A DNA stretch of 42,403 nucleotides. It comes from Treponema sp. GTDB lineage: Bacteria > Spirochaetota > Spirochaetia > Treponematales > Breznakiellaceae. Shown piece after piece: positions 15,439 to 24,066 of the stretch. Below the pieces are notes generated by a model that was not told the origin of the DNA, ran no database searches, and was given only the letters and a program-made list of their open reading frames with translations. Every line of letters starts with the position of its first letter. The stretch's first letter is position 1. The position numbers were made by a program, and so were the translations under genes. Where the stretch lies: assembly GCA_031267675.1 (NCBI GenBank), contig JAIRYT010000102.1:1-42403 (forward strand). The letters run 5' to 3'.

Positions 15439-16760
15439 TAGAACAGGGGGCTTAGATAAATAACCTGCGGATCGGGCGCCCGCCTGCTTACCGTGCGGCG
15501 GCTTACATAATCATTGGGGACATATTCAAGCCGCAGTCCCTGATTGTCCAGCAGATAGGCAAAAACCATGACCCGCCCGCCGCCGGACACCGCGTCAAAA
15601 CGCATTGCCAGCGCTCCCGAATAACGATCGGTCATTTCGCCGGAAAGATAATAGCCCATGTCAACAGAACCGCTCCCCAGGCCGTTTATGCCGGCGAATT
15701 CCATTCCCTCCCAGCGGAATTGCCCGTTTTCCGTAAAGGTAAGGGATCCAAAATTGGCGCTTTGAAAATCGGGGCCCCGCACATAGATTGTCTGGAAAGC
15801 GGCGCGGCGGCGTTCCCGTTCCTGATTTACGACATTTTCCGCCGAAACAACCAGGGTAACAAATGTTTCGGTATGCCGCTTGCCGTCCCGTTCCCAGGAA
15901 ACAGTCAGTGAATTTGCCGAATTAAGCGTAAGCTCCAGGGAACTGCCGTCAAATTTCCAGTTTCGATCCCCCAGTTTTGATATTTTGGTATAGGGAAAAT
16001 TTTCCGTGCCGCTTTCCAGCGAAAGAACGGCGGTGCCCGACGCAATACCCGGTTTAAATGAATAGAGCTTTGCCATGTAGTCAAGATCGATTTGGCCGGA
16101 ATCGACCATGGCCCTGTACGACTCCGGATACCAGCTGCGGGTAAGCAGAATTTCCAAATCGCGGTCGCTGCCGGCGGATATTTCCTGTTCCGCGCTGTTT
16201 AAGGGCCCTGCCTCATGTTCAAACAGACGCAGCCGGTACGAAAAACAAAAACCGGAACTGCCGCTTTCGGTCATTACCTTAAACCATTCGCCTTCGAGCG
16301 CGGAACCGCTTGTACCGACGGCGGCGACGCCTTCGGCTTTTTGCAGTATCTTGATAATCTCGCCCTGTTTAAGGCGGTAACTGCGCCGCGCGTTGTTCGC
16401 GGGCGCTTCGCGTATCGGCAGCCCGTCCTGCATGGTTTCCGCGTAGGTTTTTGCATAGTCGCCAAAGGTTTCCCGTCTTTTTTCGGCGGCGCCTTTTGAA
16501 CGCATTAATTCCAGATGGGGAAGGGGAACTTCCATATTTTGTTCTTTGGGCCCTTCGGGGTTGCGGAATTCATCGGGAACAGCGACAATCCAGGCCTGCT
16601 CCACATTGGACCGCACATACACCGGTACAACAGTTCCCGAAGGAACAGAAGGATCGGCGGTCTGCCACAGTATTACTCCCCAGCCTATGGTTTTGGAACA
16701 AGCGCCCAGCATAACAAGCGCGCCAAGAAGCCCGCCAAACAACACACGTTTTGAAAGCAT
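15438..16760 (-). CDS. SH3-domain lipoprotein, spirochaete type
   Basis: 440 residues from the ATG at 16760. Signal peptide with lipobox LVMLGAC, lipidated Cys21. Residues ~90-180 contain a bacterial SH3-like segment (DGLPIREAPANNARRSYRLKQ then GEWFKV and SGFCFSYRLRLFE), which usually binds peptidoglycan or peptides. The remainder (about 200-440) is beta-rich and unrecognised. No enzyme motif. The start is chosen because the promoter ends 6 nt upstream; the longer TTG frame start at 16796 falls within the promoter. Cotranscribed with the ABC-F gene, for no obvious functional reason. Confidence 0.7.
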   Translation of the reverse strand: MLSKRVLFGGLLGALVMLGACSKTIGWGVILWQTADPSVPSGTVVPVYVRSNVEQAWIVAVPDEFRNPEGPKEQNMEVPLPHLELMRSKGAAEKRRETFGDYAKTYAETMQDGLPIREAPANNARRSYRLKQGEIIKILQKAEGVAAVGTSGSALEGEWFKVMTESGSSGFCFSYRLRLFEHEAGPLNSAEQEISAGSDRDLEILLTRSWYPESYRAMVDSGQIDLDYMAKLYSFKPGIASGTAVLSLESGTENFPYTKISKLGDRNWKFDGSSLELTLNSANSLTVSWERDGKRHTETFVTLVVSAENVVNQERERRRAAFQTIYVRGPDFQSANFGSLTFTENGQFRWEGMEFAGINGLGSGSVDMGYYLSGEMTDRYSGALAMRFDAVSGGGRVMVFAYLLDNQGLRLEYVPNDYVSRRTVSRRAPDPQVIYLSPLF

Positions 16761-16766
16761 ACTGCT

Positions 16767-16796
16767 ATTGTAACGCGGAGTATTTAGCGGTTGCAA
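16767..16796 (-). promoter_or_regulatory. Promoter of SH3 lipoprotein-ABC-F operon, leaderless geometry
   Basis: TTGCAA (16791-16796), 18-bp spacer, TACAAT (16767-16772), minus strand; six bases then ATG at 16760. Confidence 0.5.
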
Positions 16797-16852
16797 GACA
16801 GGGATAAGCTACCCGAACGGCGAAAACGGGGCTTTTGTCATAAAGAACGTGG

Positions 16853-17071
16853 TCATTTTCGGGACTTGGTATCAGCCTTTTGGGAACCGTGCGCATAAGC
16901 CGGGGTTTTAGGGCGGCTTCGGATACCGGTACGGACCGCTTTATTCTCGTGAACAAGGCAGCCTTCATCAAATTCGCGCATTTCATCAGTATCAATAATG
17001 CCAAGTTTAAATAGCTCCTGAGCCGAATGGTGGCAGACCATCAAGGCTTTGCTCTCGTATTTCTTTCTCAT
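16853..17071 (-). CDS. Antitoxin-like protein, probably truncated or altered C-terminus
   Basis: 72 residues. The N-terminal half, with ALMVCHHSAQELFKLGIID followed by EMREFDEGC, resembles the N-terminus of small Xre/HigA-type antitoxins. The helix-turn-helix expected after it is not visible: residues 45-72 are basic and low-complexity, and other frames in 16765-17004 contain no obvious continuation. It may be a spirochaete variant or a degenerate gene. The ATG overlaps the TGA of a toxin remnant just upstream (ATGA), the normal order for RelE-like toxin then antitoxin. The assignment rests on recognised motif wording only. Confidence 0.45.
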   Translation of the reverse strand: MRKKYESKALMVCHHSAQELFKLGIIDTDEMREFDEGCLVHENKAVRTGIRSRPKTPAYAHGSQKADTKSRK

Positions 17072-17139
17072 GTCTCACCATCGCTTATGCCTTCTTTTCG
17101 GGCAAAGCGGCTGAACCATGAATTCTTGAATATCCTCAC
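17068..17139 (-). pseudogene. Remnant of RelE-like (COG4737-type) toxin gene
   Basis: A GTG-initiated frame of 23 residues with IFKNSWFSRFARKEGISD, which resembles the N-terminus of RelE-like toxins normally ~110 residues long, then an immediate TGA. The stop overlaps the antitoxin start as in intact pairs, so the body of the toxin appears deleted in frame with its own 3' end. A different open frame through the same bases is judged coincidental. Confidence 0.4.
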
Positions 17140-17185
17140 TAACAAAGTATCGTAGTAACGACGGATCAGCAAGGTCCAGGACCTC

Positions 17186-17214
17186 TTGCGGATAGAAGGA
17201 TCATTTGCTACCAT
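17186..17214 (+). promoter_or_regulatory. Promoter of lipoprotein 17221, leaderless geometry
   Basis: TTGCGG (17186-17191), 17-bp spacer, TACCAT (17209-17214); six bases then GTG at 17221. Reads against the decayed toxin-antitoxin remnant. Confidence 0.45.
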
Positions 17215-17220
17215 AGTGCC

Positions 17221-17961
17221 GTGATCATTTTTACGCGTAAACTAAACTTTAAAATTTTTGCGGCGGCTTTGCTTTTTACACTGGTTTCCTGTTCGGCGCA
17301 GATATCCGCGACTCTTGCCGCCGATGCTTCGGCCGGCGCCGAGTTGAACGCCTCTATCGGGACACAAACGGCGGCGCTTATCCGCAGTTTGGCGGCGGTG
17401 TCGGCGCGCGGCGCCGATTCAGGGGCGGCCGCGCCGGTGCTGGACGGGCCCGCGCTTTCGCGTTCACTTTCCCGCTCGCCGGGTATAACGCAGGCCGATT
17501 TGCGCAACCGGACGCCGGAGCGGATTGCCGGTACGATCAAAATCGGCGCGATTGGCGATCTTCTTGCCGCGGATAGGACCGCCCAGGTGACGCGGCAGGT
17601 ATTCCGCTACGACGCGGCGGGCCGGAGGCTCGCCATACACTTTGACAGAACCATCGCCCCCAAAGCGCTCCTCCTGTTGTCGGCGGAAGCCTCCGATTAT
17701 CTTTCGGCGCTTATGGCGCCGGCGGCTACCGGCGAGGCGCTGGGCAAAACAGAATACCGCGCGCTTGTGCGATCAATTTACGGCGAGGCCATTGCCGCCG
17801 AAATTGACGCGGGCAAAATTACCGTAACACTTACCCTGCCCGGTCAGGTACTTTCATCAAAAGGCGGGTCCTTTCAGGGCCGTGTTGCGCGCTTTGAGAT
17901 TCCGCTTATCGATTTATTGGTACTGGAGCAGGCGATTGATTATGAAGTAACATGGCAGTAA
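17221..17961 (+). CDS. Hypothetical lipoprotein
   Basis: 246 residues from a GTG. Signal peptide with lipobox LFTLVSC and lipidated Cys24, then an Ala/Ser-rich stretch (residues 25-90) and a folded part (about 100-246). No family recognised; the pattern of an Ala-rich linker and ~150-residue domain suggests a periplasmic or outer-membrane lipoprotein of spirochaete type. The stop is 16 bp before the acyl-CoA synthetase start, so they are probably cotranscribed. High GC and Ala content agree with the resident genome. Confidence 0.6.
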   Translation: MIIFTRKLNFKIFAAALLFTLVSCSAQISATLAADASAGAELNASIGTQTAALIRSLAAVSARGADSGAAAPVLDGPALSRSLSRSPGITQADLRNRTPERIAGTIKIGAIGDLLAADRTAQVTRQVFRYDAAGRRLAIHFDRTIAPKALLLLSAEASDYLSALMAPAATGEALGKTEYRALVRSIYGEAIAAEIDAGKITVTLTLPGQVLSSKGGSFQGRVARFEIPLIDLLVLEQAIDYEVTWQ

Positions 17962-17977
17962 CGGCGGAGGTGAACGT

Positions 17978-19663
17978 ATGCGTGAAGTTGGAAGCTGCGG
18001 AAGGCAGCCGTGGAAAGTTTTGGAAGAATACCGGGGCAGATACTACGAGGATGCGTGGCCGACGCTTCCGCAGATGTTTCGTATTAGCTGCGAGCGTTTT
18101 GGGGAACGGCCCTGTCTAACCATCTACGAACCCGACAGAATCAGCCTAAGCTATAACGAAGCCCGCGACCGGGCGGAGGCGATTGCCCGCTGGCTTCACG
18201 CCAAGGGCATACGGCGCGGCGACAAGGTTGCCGTTACCGGAAAAAACAGCCCCGAATGGGCCGCCGCGTATCTGGGCGTGCTTTTTTCGGGAGCGACGGT
18301 AGTGCCGATTGATTACCAGCTTAAAGACGAAGAAACCGAACTGCTTGTTAAAACCGTTCACGCGCGCATTCTTTTTGTCGATGAAGAAAAATTTGACCGC
18401 TTTCGGGACAAGGGCCTTGAAGAAGTAATTTCGCTTAAACGCGGCATTGGAACCTACGTCTATGATCTTGACGGCCTGAACGAACGGATCGAAGACGCAA
18501 AAAGCGATGATCTTGCCGCGATTTTGTTTACCAGCGGAACAATGGGGAATCCCAAAGGCGTTATGCTTACCCACGAAAACCTTGTTTCTGACTGTTACCT
18601 TGCCCAGGGACATCTGAATCTTTTTCCAACAGATGTGTTTTACGCGCTTTTGCCGGTTCATCATGCCTATACCATGCTTGCCGTTATAATTGAAAGCTGG
18701 AGTATCGGCGCGGAAATCGTATTTGGAAAACGTATGGTAACCAGTCAGATTCTTCGCGATCTTAAACAGGCAAAAATCACGATGCTTTTGGCGGTACCGC
18801 TGCTTTTTAACAAGGTACTCGCCGGGATTATCCGCGGAATAAAAGAAAAAGGCCCCGTTGCGTACGCGCTTATTTCGTTTCTTATGATTATTTCGGGCCT
18901 TATAAAAAAACTATTCAGGGTAAATCCGGGTAAAAAACTTTTTGGTTTTATTCTGGAAAAAGCAAGCCTTAACACGCTGCGTATCGGCATTTGCGGCGGA
19001 GGACCGCTCGCTCCCAGCGTATTTCGCAAGTACAACCAATTGGGTATTGACTTTATTCAGGGTTACGGCCTTACCGAGACCAGCCCGATTATCGCGCTTA
19101 ACCCCAAGGAGCATTACAAGGAAACAAGTGTAGGCCGCGTATTGCCCTACGAAGAGATGAAAATACTAAATCCCGACGAACGGGGAGTAGGAGAGGTAAT
19201 TGTAAAGGGCCCGATGGTAATGCCCGGTTATTTTGAAATGCCCGCCGAAACCGCCGAGGTGTTTACCGAAGACGGTTTCCTTAAAACCGGCGATCTGGGC
19301 TATCTGGACAGCGAAGATTACCTTTACTTAACCGGACGCGCCAAAAACATGATTGTCACCGAAGGCGGCAAAAATGTGTACCCCGAAGAAATCGAAAATG
19401 AATTCCAGCTCTTTGAAGAGGTTGATCAGATTTTGATTAAGGGATACCAAAAAGGGCAAAACAAATCCGAACACATTGAAGCGCTCGTATATCCCAGCGC
19501 CGACTTTAAATGGAACGATTCAGGCGAAGCGGCAATTAAGGCGCGGATCGAGGCGGTTGTTTCGGAGGTAAACACCCGGCTCCTTCCTTACCAGCGTATC
19601 GAGCGCGTCGAAATCCTAAAAGAGCCGCTGGAAATGACAACGACGAAAAAGATTAAGCGGTAA
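17978..19663 (+). CDS. AMP-dependent long-chain acyl-CoA/acyl-ACP synthetase
   Basis: 561 residues, ANL superfamily. The P-loop-like A3 motif is LFTSGTMGNPKGVMLTHENL near 185-204, A5 is QGYGLTETSP near 365, A7 is TGDLGY near 430, A8 contains GRAKNMIVTEGGKNVYPEEIE and the C-terminal catalytic Lys is in the TTKKIKR tail. It activates a carboxylic acid to acyl-AMP then thioester. The length and sequence style match FadD-like long-chain fatty acid ligases; the substrate cannot be read from sequence. A hydrophobic stretch near 295-310 may anchor it to the membrane. Strong GGAGGTGA Shine-Dalgarno before the ATG. Confidence 0.85.
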   Translation: MREVGSCGRQPWKVLEEYRGRYYEDAWPTLPQMFRISCERFGERPCLTIYEPDRISLSYNEARDRAEAIARWLHAKGIRRGDKVAVTGKNSPEWAAAYLGVLFSGATVVPIDYQLKDEETELLVKTVHARILFVDEEKFDRFRDKGLEEVISLKRGIGTYVYDLDGLNERIEDAKSDDLAAILFTSGTMGNPKGVMLTHENLVSDCYLAQGHLNLFPTDVFYALLPVHHAYTMLAVIIESWSIGAEIVFGKRMVTSQILRDLKQAKITMLLAVPLLFNKVLAGIIRGIKEKGPVAYALISFLMIISGLIKKLFRVNPGKKLFGFILEKASLNTLRIGICGGGPLAPSVFRKYNQLGIDFIQGYGLTETSPIIALNPKEHYKETSVGRVLPYEEMKILNPDERGVGEVIVKGPMVMPGYFEMPAETAEVFTEDGFLKTGDLGYLDSEDYLYLTGRAKNMIVTEGGKNVYPEEIENEFQLFEEVDQILIKGYQKGQNKSEHIEALVYPSADFKWNDSGEAAIKARIEAVVSEVNTRLLPYQRIERVEILKEPLEMTTTKKIKR

Positions 19664-19711
19664 GCATACCGCCTGGCTGCCCCCCAACGTTATGCAACGT
19701 TTTTGAAGGTA

Positions 19712-20458
19712 TTATTTTTTTACGATAAAAACGCCATTCTCCTTCACACATTGAATTAGTAATTGAATTTGTAATGGTTCATGGCGATACCGGTGTATCA
19801 TTCGGTGACAGTTAGAACAAAGTGGAGTTATATTTACTACCGCGTTTTTTATCGTTTGGACAAGATTATCTCCTTGATATTGAAATATCGGTTTGATATG
19901 ATGCATTTCTATAAAATTATCACCAATTTTCTTCCCATAAAAATTTGTGAAGTTAAAACCACAACAAAAACAATTTAAACCCCCATGTTCATCATAATAG
20001 GATAATGCATATTCACGCAATTGGTTGGAACGTGTATAAACCTCTCTCTCTGTGATAGTTTTCATGCCTTCCTGTATTATTGGGTTTTCATCAAACACTT
20101 GAATTTCCTGTGTCCTTTTACAATTGCTAATTGTCTGCAGACTTTCAACAAGGTCAGGATAAGAAAAATCATTAATTAAGAGATATTTTAGAATATCCTG
20201 ATTTTCGTCTAAATACCTCTCCCCTTTTTGGTTTATAAAATACGTGCCATCTGTGTATTCCGCATAGCCGAGGCGTTCAAATGTTTCATGTGATTTAAGG
20301 TTTCTTACTTTTTGTGAAAATTTATCGTCTGTACGATTGTTTAATATTTCTAAATCTGCTCCGGTTGGTTTCATAATTTCGCGCAAACGAGGCGTTAACT
20401 CTTCGGTTGTAATATGATCGCCATTCATTCGCATAAGAAAAAGAGCGGGTAAGACCAA
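19712..20458 (-). CDS. HNH endonuclease, restriction partner of the Dam-like methyltransferase
   Basis: 248 residues from a TTG; the frame is open further upstream and a family-like stretch IPESELVLPALFLM suggests the true start may be a few codons earlier at a non-ATG codon. Residues ~1-90 look like a winged-helix DNA-binding part. The C-terminal ~160-230 contains the HNH nuclease: CFCCGF and CSNCH zinc-binding pairs around EMHHIKPIF and HRMIHR. It follows the methyltransferase by 22 bp in the same AT-rich island and so is the likely restriction enzyme of a type II system. The recognition site cannot be read. Confidence 0.75.
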   Translation of the reverse strand: MVLPALFLMRMNGDHITTEELTPRLREIMKPTGADLEILNNRTDDKFSQKVRNLKSHETFERLGYAEYTDGTYFINQKGERYLDENQDILKYLLINDFSYPDLVESLQTISNCKRTQEIQVFDENPIIQEGMKTITEREVYTRSNQLREYALSYYDEHGGLNCFCCGFNFTNFYGKKIGDNFIEMHHIKPIFQYQGDNLVQTIKNAVVNITPLCSNCHRMIHRYRHEPLQIQLLIQCVKENGVFIVKK

Positions 20459-20480
20459 TTCACTTTCGGGTATTCGGTTA

Positions 20481-21647
20481 TTACTTGCCGTATAAAGCCC
20501 CGTTATTGTAGTTGGTAATCAATAGATGCTCGGCATCTTTATTATTCCTGTTCATAAAACTAACGAGATATGTTTTATTAAAAGATTTTATTTCTAACCC
20601 TTTGTTGAAATACAACTGCTTGATAAAGTCCGTATTTTTTATTATTAACATCCAATACGCCCTGCATTTGTTTGTCAGAAATTCTGATAATCGTTTTTGA
20701 TCTGATTGTCCGAACGTATTTTTGGTATAAGTACTGAATTCGGTGTCATATGGAGGATCAAGAAATATAAAATCATTTTTTGCCGGCTTATATTTTTTAA
20801 AAAAATCTTCAAAGTCAAGATTGTCAATAATTGTATTTTTAAGGGTATGGTACAATGAATCAGATTTTAAATAATTGACCTTTTTTTGCAGGTTGTTTTT
20901 GTTATATTGTATTCCGCCATACGGAGCGTTAAATTGTCCCAATGAATTATAACGAAACATGCCGCCATACGCATAATTTCTGATAAAGAAAAATATTGCC
21001 GATTTTGTGAAATTATCGATATTGTATTCACCAACATGGTTGTATATATGCCTAAAATGCATATAAAATGCGCTTTTTAACGCTGTCTCCATATTGTCTA
21101 AAATATCTTCATCAGGTAATTGTTTCTTCTTTTGTTCAATTTGCTTCATACGAATAATTTTTCTGAATAAATTGGTTTGGAGTTCTGTTAAAAAATTTGA
21201 AGTGTTAAAATTAAAATTATCAGAAAACATCCCATTGAATTGCTTGGAATTATCAAAGATAAAAGCAAGCAATTTATTCTTTGTCTTTTCTTCATTTGTT
21301 TTTTCTTTCGAAAAATTTTTATATGTTTTGATAAAAAATACCGCGTTTTTCCTTATTACCGCATTTAAAATATTCCAATTATGTATTATCTCTTCAATCG
21401 ATTTAAAAAAAAGAGATCTGTTTTTGTCCGAAATACTTTGGTAGAGCGAGATTAATTCATTTGATTTATCATTAATAAAATATTCCTTTGCAGAGGAGAT
21501 GGCCGTGTAAACAGCGCCGCCGCCGACAAAAGGCTCGTAATATTTATGAATAGAGGCAGGTAAGTTGGGAATAATATATTTTAACTCTTTCTTTTTGCCA
21601 CCGGGCCATTTAAGAATAGGCGACAGCCCTTTTTGTCCGGTTTGCAT
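20481..21647 (-). CDS. Dam-family (D12 class) DNA adenine-N6 methyltransferase
   Basis: 388 residues from ATG 21647, chosen because GGGAGGG lies 3 nt upstream and the protein then begins just before the SAM motif; an in-frame TTG-type start further upstream is not supported. Motifs in D12 order: LKWPGGKKK at ~11-19 (SAM binding), EPFVGGGAVY near 38, and catalytic DPPYDTEF near residue 300. It should methylate adenine, as Dam/DpnM do at GATC, but the target may differ because the central region (~110-220) is unusually long. Very AT-rich compared with neighbours (horizontal transfer). Paired with the downstream HNH nuclease. Confidence 0.85.
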   Translation of the reverse strand: MQTGQKGLSPILKWPGGKKKELKYIIPNLPASIHKYYEPFVGGGAVYTAISSAKEYFINDKSNELISLYQSISDKNRSLFFKSIEEIIHNWNILNAVIRKNAVFFIKTYKNFSKEKTNEEKTKNKLLAFIFDNSKQFNGMFSDNFNFNTSNFLTELQTNLFRKIIRMKQIEQKKKQLPDEDILDNMETALKSAFYMHFRHIYNHVGEYNIDNFTKSAIFFFIRNYAYGGMFRYNSLGQFNAPYGGIQYNKNNLQKKVNYLKSDSLYHTLKNTIIDNLDFEDFFKKYKPAKNDFIFLDPPYDTEFSTYTKNTFGQSDQKRLSEFLTNKCRAYWMLIIKNTDFIKQLYFNKGLEIKSFNKTYLVSFMNRNNKDAEHLLITNYNNGALYGK

Positions 21648-21688
21648 AATCCCTCCCAATGTATAAACCAACGTAAACCTGCCCGCCA

Positions 21689-21706
21689 ATATGGTGGCAT
21701 ATGGTG
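21689..21706. promoter_or_regulatory. Tandem direct repeat upstream of the methyltransferase; possible operator
   Basis: ATATGGTG occurs twice with a two-base gap (21689-21696 and 21699-21706), i.e. once per 10 bp, one helical turn, 42 bp upstream of the methyltransferase ATG. A TTGACA on the minus strand (21714-21719) lies just beyond. Arrangement suits an operator for autoregulation; no separate controller gene is present. Confidence 0.35.
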
Positions 21707-21938
21707 AAAGTGTTGTCAAGCGCTTTTGAGACATTTTGCGGCAAAGGCGGCGAAGAATAGAATATACCGGATTAATGGCAGCTTCCGGCGGCGGATCGGG
21801 GGAAAGCCGGCATATTTTTGGGGTCTGTTTCGGCTCATGCGCTATCCTCATGATCCTTTAGCGAACATGGGTCCGCTACAGCGGGAGCATTTGCCGGTTT
21901 TTAACACTTCGCCGTAACAGCTATTTCCACGAGGCGAA

Positions 21939-21953
21939 GGATACCGGGTATCC
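21939..21953. repeat. 15-bp palindrome in intergenic region
   Basis: GGATACC / GGTATCC with a single central G. It lies in the 21648-22086 gap between the divergent methyltransferase and symporter genes, which otherwise shows only the listed repeats, small open frames without family resemblance, and the symporter promoter. Possible regulator site. Confidence 0.3.
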
Positions 21954-22034
21954 CACCAAACAGCCTTTTGACCGGCATTCCTGCCGCCGGCAGTTGGAAA
22001 CCTCGGGCGCCGTAGCACCCGGTTTCCGCGACAA

Positions 22035-22063
22035 TTGACACACAAATTGTATTGGTGTACAAT
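22035..22063 (+). promoter_or_regulatory. Promoter of the sodium/alanine symporter gene
   Basis: Perfect TTGACA (22035-22040), 17-bp spacer, TACAAT (22058-22063). Leader about 17 nt with GGAGGT (22075-22080) and ATG at 22087. Confidence 0.85.
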
Positions 22064-22086
22064 AACGGAAAATTGGAGGTCGTTGT

Positions 22087-23472
22087 ATGGAAAAATTTGT
22101 AGACATTGTTGGTAAGGTAAACGGTTTTGTGTGGGGGCCCTGGCTTCTTGCCCTGCTCTTTGGGACCCACCTGTTTATTACCATTCGTACGGGGGTTCAA
22201 CGCAAGCTTGGCCTGGGTATTAAACTTTCCGTGACCAAGGACGAGGGGAGCGAGGGGGAGGTGTCCCAGTTTGGCGCCCTTACCACGGCTCTGGCTTCAA
22301 CCATCGGAACCGGTAATATTATCGGGGTGGGTACGGCGATTGCCCTTGGCGGTCCGGGGGCCGTGCTCTGGATGTGGCTTACCGGTATTTTTGGTATCGC
22401 GACAAAGTACGCCGAAACCTGGATATCGGTTAAATACCGTGTTAAGGACGAACGGGGCGAAATGCTCGGCGGCGCGATGTACGCGCTGGAACGCGGCCTT
22501 AAAATGAAGTGGCTTGCCGTTATTTTTGCGGCCTTTGCCGCCCTTGCCGCTTTTGGCATAGGGTCGGGCGTTCAGGCAAACGCCGTGGCGAATCTGCTTA
22601 AGGAAACGTTTAACATTAACATGCAGGTTTCCGGCGTGGTAATCGCGCTTCTTGCGGCCCTGGTGATTATCGGCGGTATCAAGATAATCGAAAAAGTATG
22701 TATCGCGCTTGTGCCGTTTATGTCGGTTCTTTACATCATAGGTTGTATTATCCTTTTGGGAATTAACCACGCGTCGGTAATTCCGGCCATTACAACGATT
22801 GTCCAGTCGGCGTTTAGCGCCCGGGCGGCGGGCGGCGGTTTTGTAGCGGCCATGGTTATGCAGGCCGCGCGTTTTGGTATTGCCCGGGGATTATTCTCCA
22901 ATGAATCCGGTATGGGTTCGGCGCCCCTTGTGGCGGCGGCGGCCAGGACAAAAAACGCCGTACGCCAGTCGCTGGTTTCCAGCACCGGAACTTTTTGGGA
23001 TACCGTCGTAATCTGCCTTCTTACCGGCCTTGTGGTAGTAAGTTCGGTCATTGGCAATCCGGCGATTTCCGCCGGCGCGACAAACGGCAGTCTGCTTGTC
23101 CACGCGGCGTTTACCCAGATTCCCTTTATCGGAAAAGTCGTGCTTACGTTCGGGCTTTTGACCTTTGCCTTTTCAACAATCCTTGGCTGGTCGTACTATG
23201 GCGAACGATGCGCGGTATATCTTGTCGGTGTAAAAATCAGCATACCGTACCGGATTATTTACATCGCGGCGGCGTACTGCGGATGCGCGCTTACTGTCGG
23301 CGTCGTATGGGATATTGCCGATACGCTGAACGCCCTTATGTCGATCCCCAACCTTGTCGCGGTTCTTCTTTTGAGCGGCGCCATGGCAAAGGAAACAAAG
23401 CTGTATCTTAAAGGAAACCACATTGATGATATTGACACCGAGCCGGTGCCGTACCGTAAAGATCTAAAATAG
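22087..23472 (+). CDS. Sodium:alanine/glycine symporter (AGCS family)
   Basis: 461 residues, about ten membrane segments. Family-specific stretches are visible: TGNIIGVGTAIALGGPGAVLW-type region near 76-97, GGAMYALERGL near 125, and NESGMGSAPLVAAAA near 280. AGCS proteins import alanine or glycine with Na+. A standard promoter and GGAGGT ribosome site precede it and a strong terminator follows, so it is a single-gene transcription unit. Substrate between alanine and glycine cannot be separated. Confidence 0.93.
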   Translation: MEKFVDIVGKVNGFVWGPWLLALLFGTHLFITIRTGVQRKLGLGIKLSVTKDEGSEGEVSQFGALTTALASTIGTGNIIGVGTAIALGGPGAVLWMWLTGIFGIATKYAETWISVKYRVKDERGEMLGGAMYALERGLKMKWLAVIFAAFAALAAFGIGSGVQANAVANLLKETFNINMQVSGVVIALLAALVIIGGIKIIEKVCIALVPFMSVLYIIGCIILLGINHASVIPAITTIVQSAFSARAAGGGFVAAMVMQAARFGIARGLFSNESGMGSAPLVAAAARTKNAVRQSLVSSTGTFWDTVVICLLTGLVVVSSVIGNPAISAGATNGSLLVHAAFTQIPFIGKVVLTFGLLTFAFSTILGWSYYGERCAVYLVGVKISIPYRIIYIAAAYCGCALTVGVVWDIADTLNALMSIPNLVAVLLLSGAMAKETKLYLKGNHIDDIDTEPVPYRKDLK

Positions 23473-23486
23473 CATACCGCTTAAAA

Positions 23487-23513
23487 AGCTCCGGCAGCGC
23501 CGGAGCTTTTTTT
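23487..23513 (+). terminator. Rho-independent terminator
   Basis: AGCTCCGGC (23487-23495), loop AGC, GCCGGAGCT (23499-23507), then a run of seven T. A perfect 9-bp stem preceded by AAAAA, so it may also stop transcription from the other side. Confidence 0.92.
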
Positions 23514-23520
23514 GTCTTCG

Positions 23521-23549
23521 TTGACCTAACTGTCAATCCATTGTAGAAT
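23521..23549 (+). promoter_or_regulatory. Promoter of small exporter-helicase unit, leaderless geometry
   Basis: TTGACC (23521-23526), 17-bp spacer, TAGAAT (23544-23549); seven bases then ATG at 23557. It starts eight bases after the terminator of the symporter gene. Confidence 0.6.
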
Positions 23550-23556
23550 TGATCCA

Positions 23557-24063
23557 ATGACATCCGACCCTTTATCGTATTTATGGACGGCTTTTCTTTC
23601 GCTGCTTCCCGTTTCGGAGCTGCGCGGCGGAATTCCCTTTGCCATTGTAGCGGGAATCCCCTGGTATATTGCCTGGCCCTTTGCCGTATTGTTCAATTCG
23701 CTGGCGGCTCCGCTCTGCTGGCTTTTTCTTTCGACGCTGCACCGTCTTTTTTACGACGGCGCAAAGGGCCAGGGCGGCTTTGGCTGGTATCGCAGGTTTT
23801 TTGACCGGGTGGTAGAACGCGCGCGGGAAAAACTGCATTCCGGCGTTGAAAAATGGGGGGCGCTGGGAATCGCGCTGTTTGTCGCCGTTCCCCTTCCCAT
23901 GACCGGCGCGTGGACGGGAACAATAGGCGCGTGGGTGCTGGGCCTGCCAAAACGTAAAACACTGCCGGCGGTAATTTTGGGAGTATGTATCGCGGGGGCC
24001 GTTGTAACCGCCGTTATGACGCTTGGTATAGGCGCATTGCATATATTTATGAAAGCATCATAA
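23557..24063 (+). CDS. Small membrane exporter-like protein (COG2426 / Sm_multidrug_ex family)
   Basis: 168 residues. Three or four membrane segments with the two family signatures: LLPVSELRGGIPFAI near 16-30 and VAVPLPMTGAWTGTIGAW near 109-126. The family name comes from a proposed role in multidrug export that is poorly proven. Start ATG at 23557 has no Shine-Dalgarno; its promoter implies a leaderless message. The UvrD-like helicase begins 3 bp after the stop and is probably cotranscribed. Confidence 0.8.
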   Translation: MTSDPLSYLWTAFLSLLPVSELRGGIPFAIVAGIPWYIAWPFAVLFNSLAAPLCWLFLSTLHRLFYDGAKGQGGFGWYRRFFDRVVERAREKLHSGVEKWGALGIALFVAVPLPMTGAWTGTIGAWVLGLPKRKTLPAVILGVCIAGAVVTAVMTLGIGALHIFMKAS

Positions 24064-24066
24064 TCA

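Noticed and set aside
17068-17220. Second open minus-strand frame through the toxin remnant
   Set aside because: No start or known motif; the GTG frame with FKNSWFSRFARKEGISD resembles a known toxin family instead.
21848-22045. Cys-containing 65-codon minus-strand frame (ends CSRCSGPMF)
   Set aside because: Only one CxxC pair, no ribosome site, and it covers the symporter promoter.
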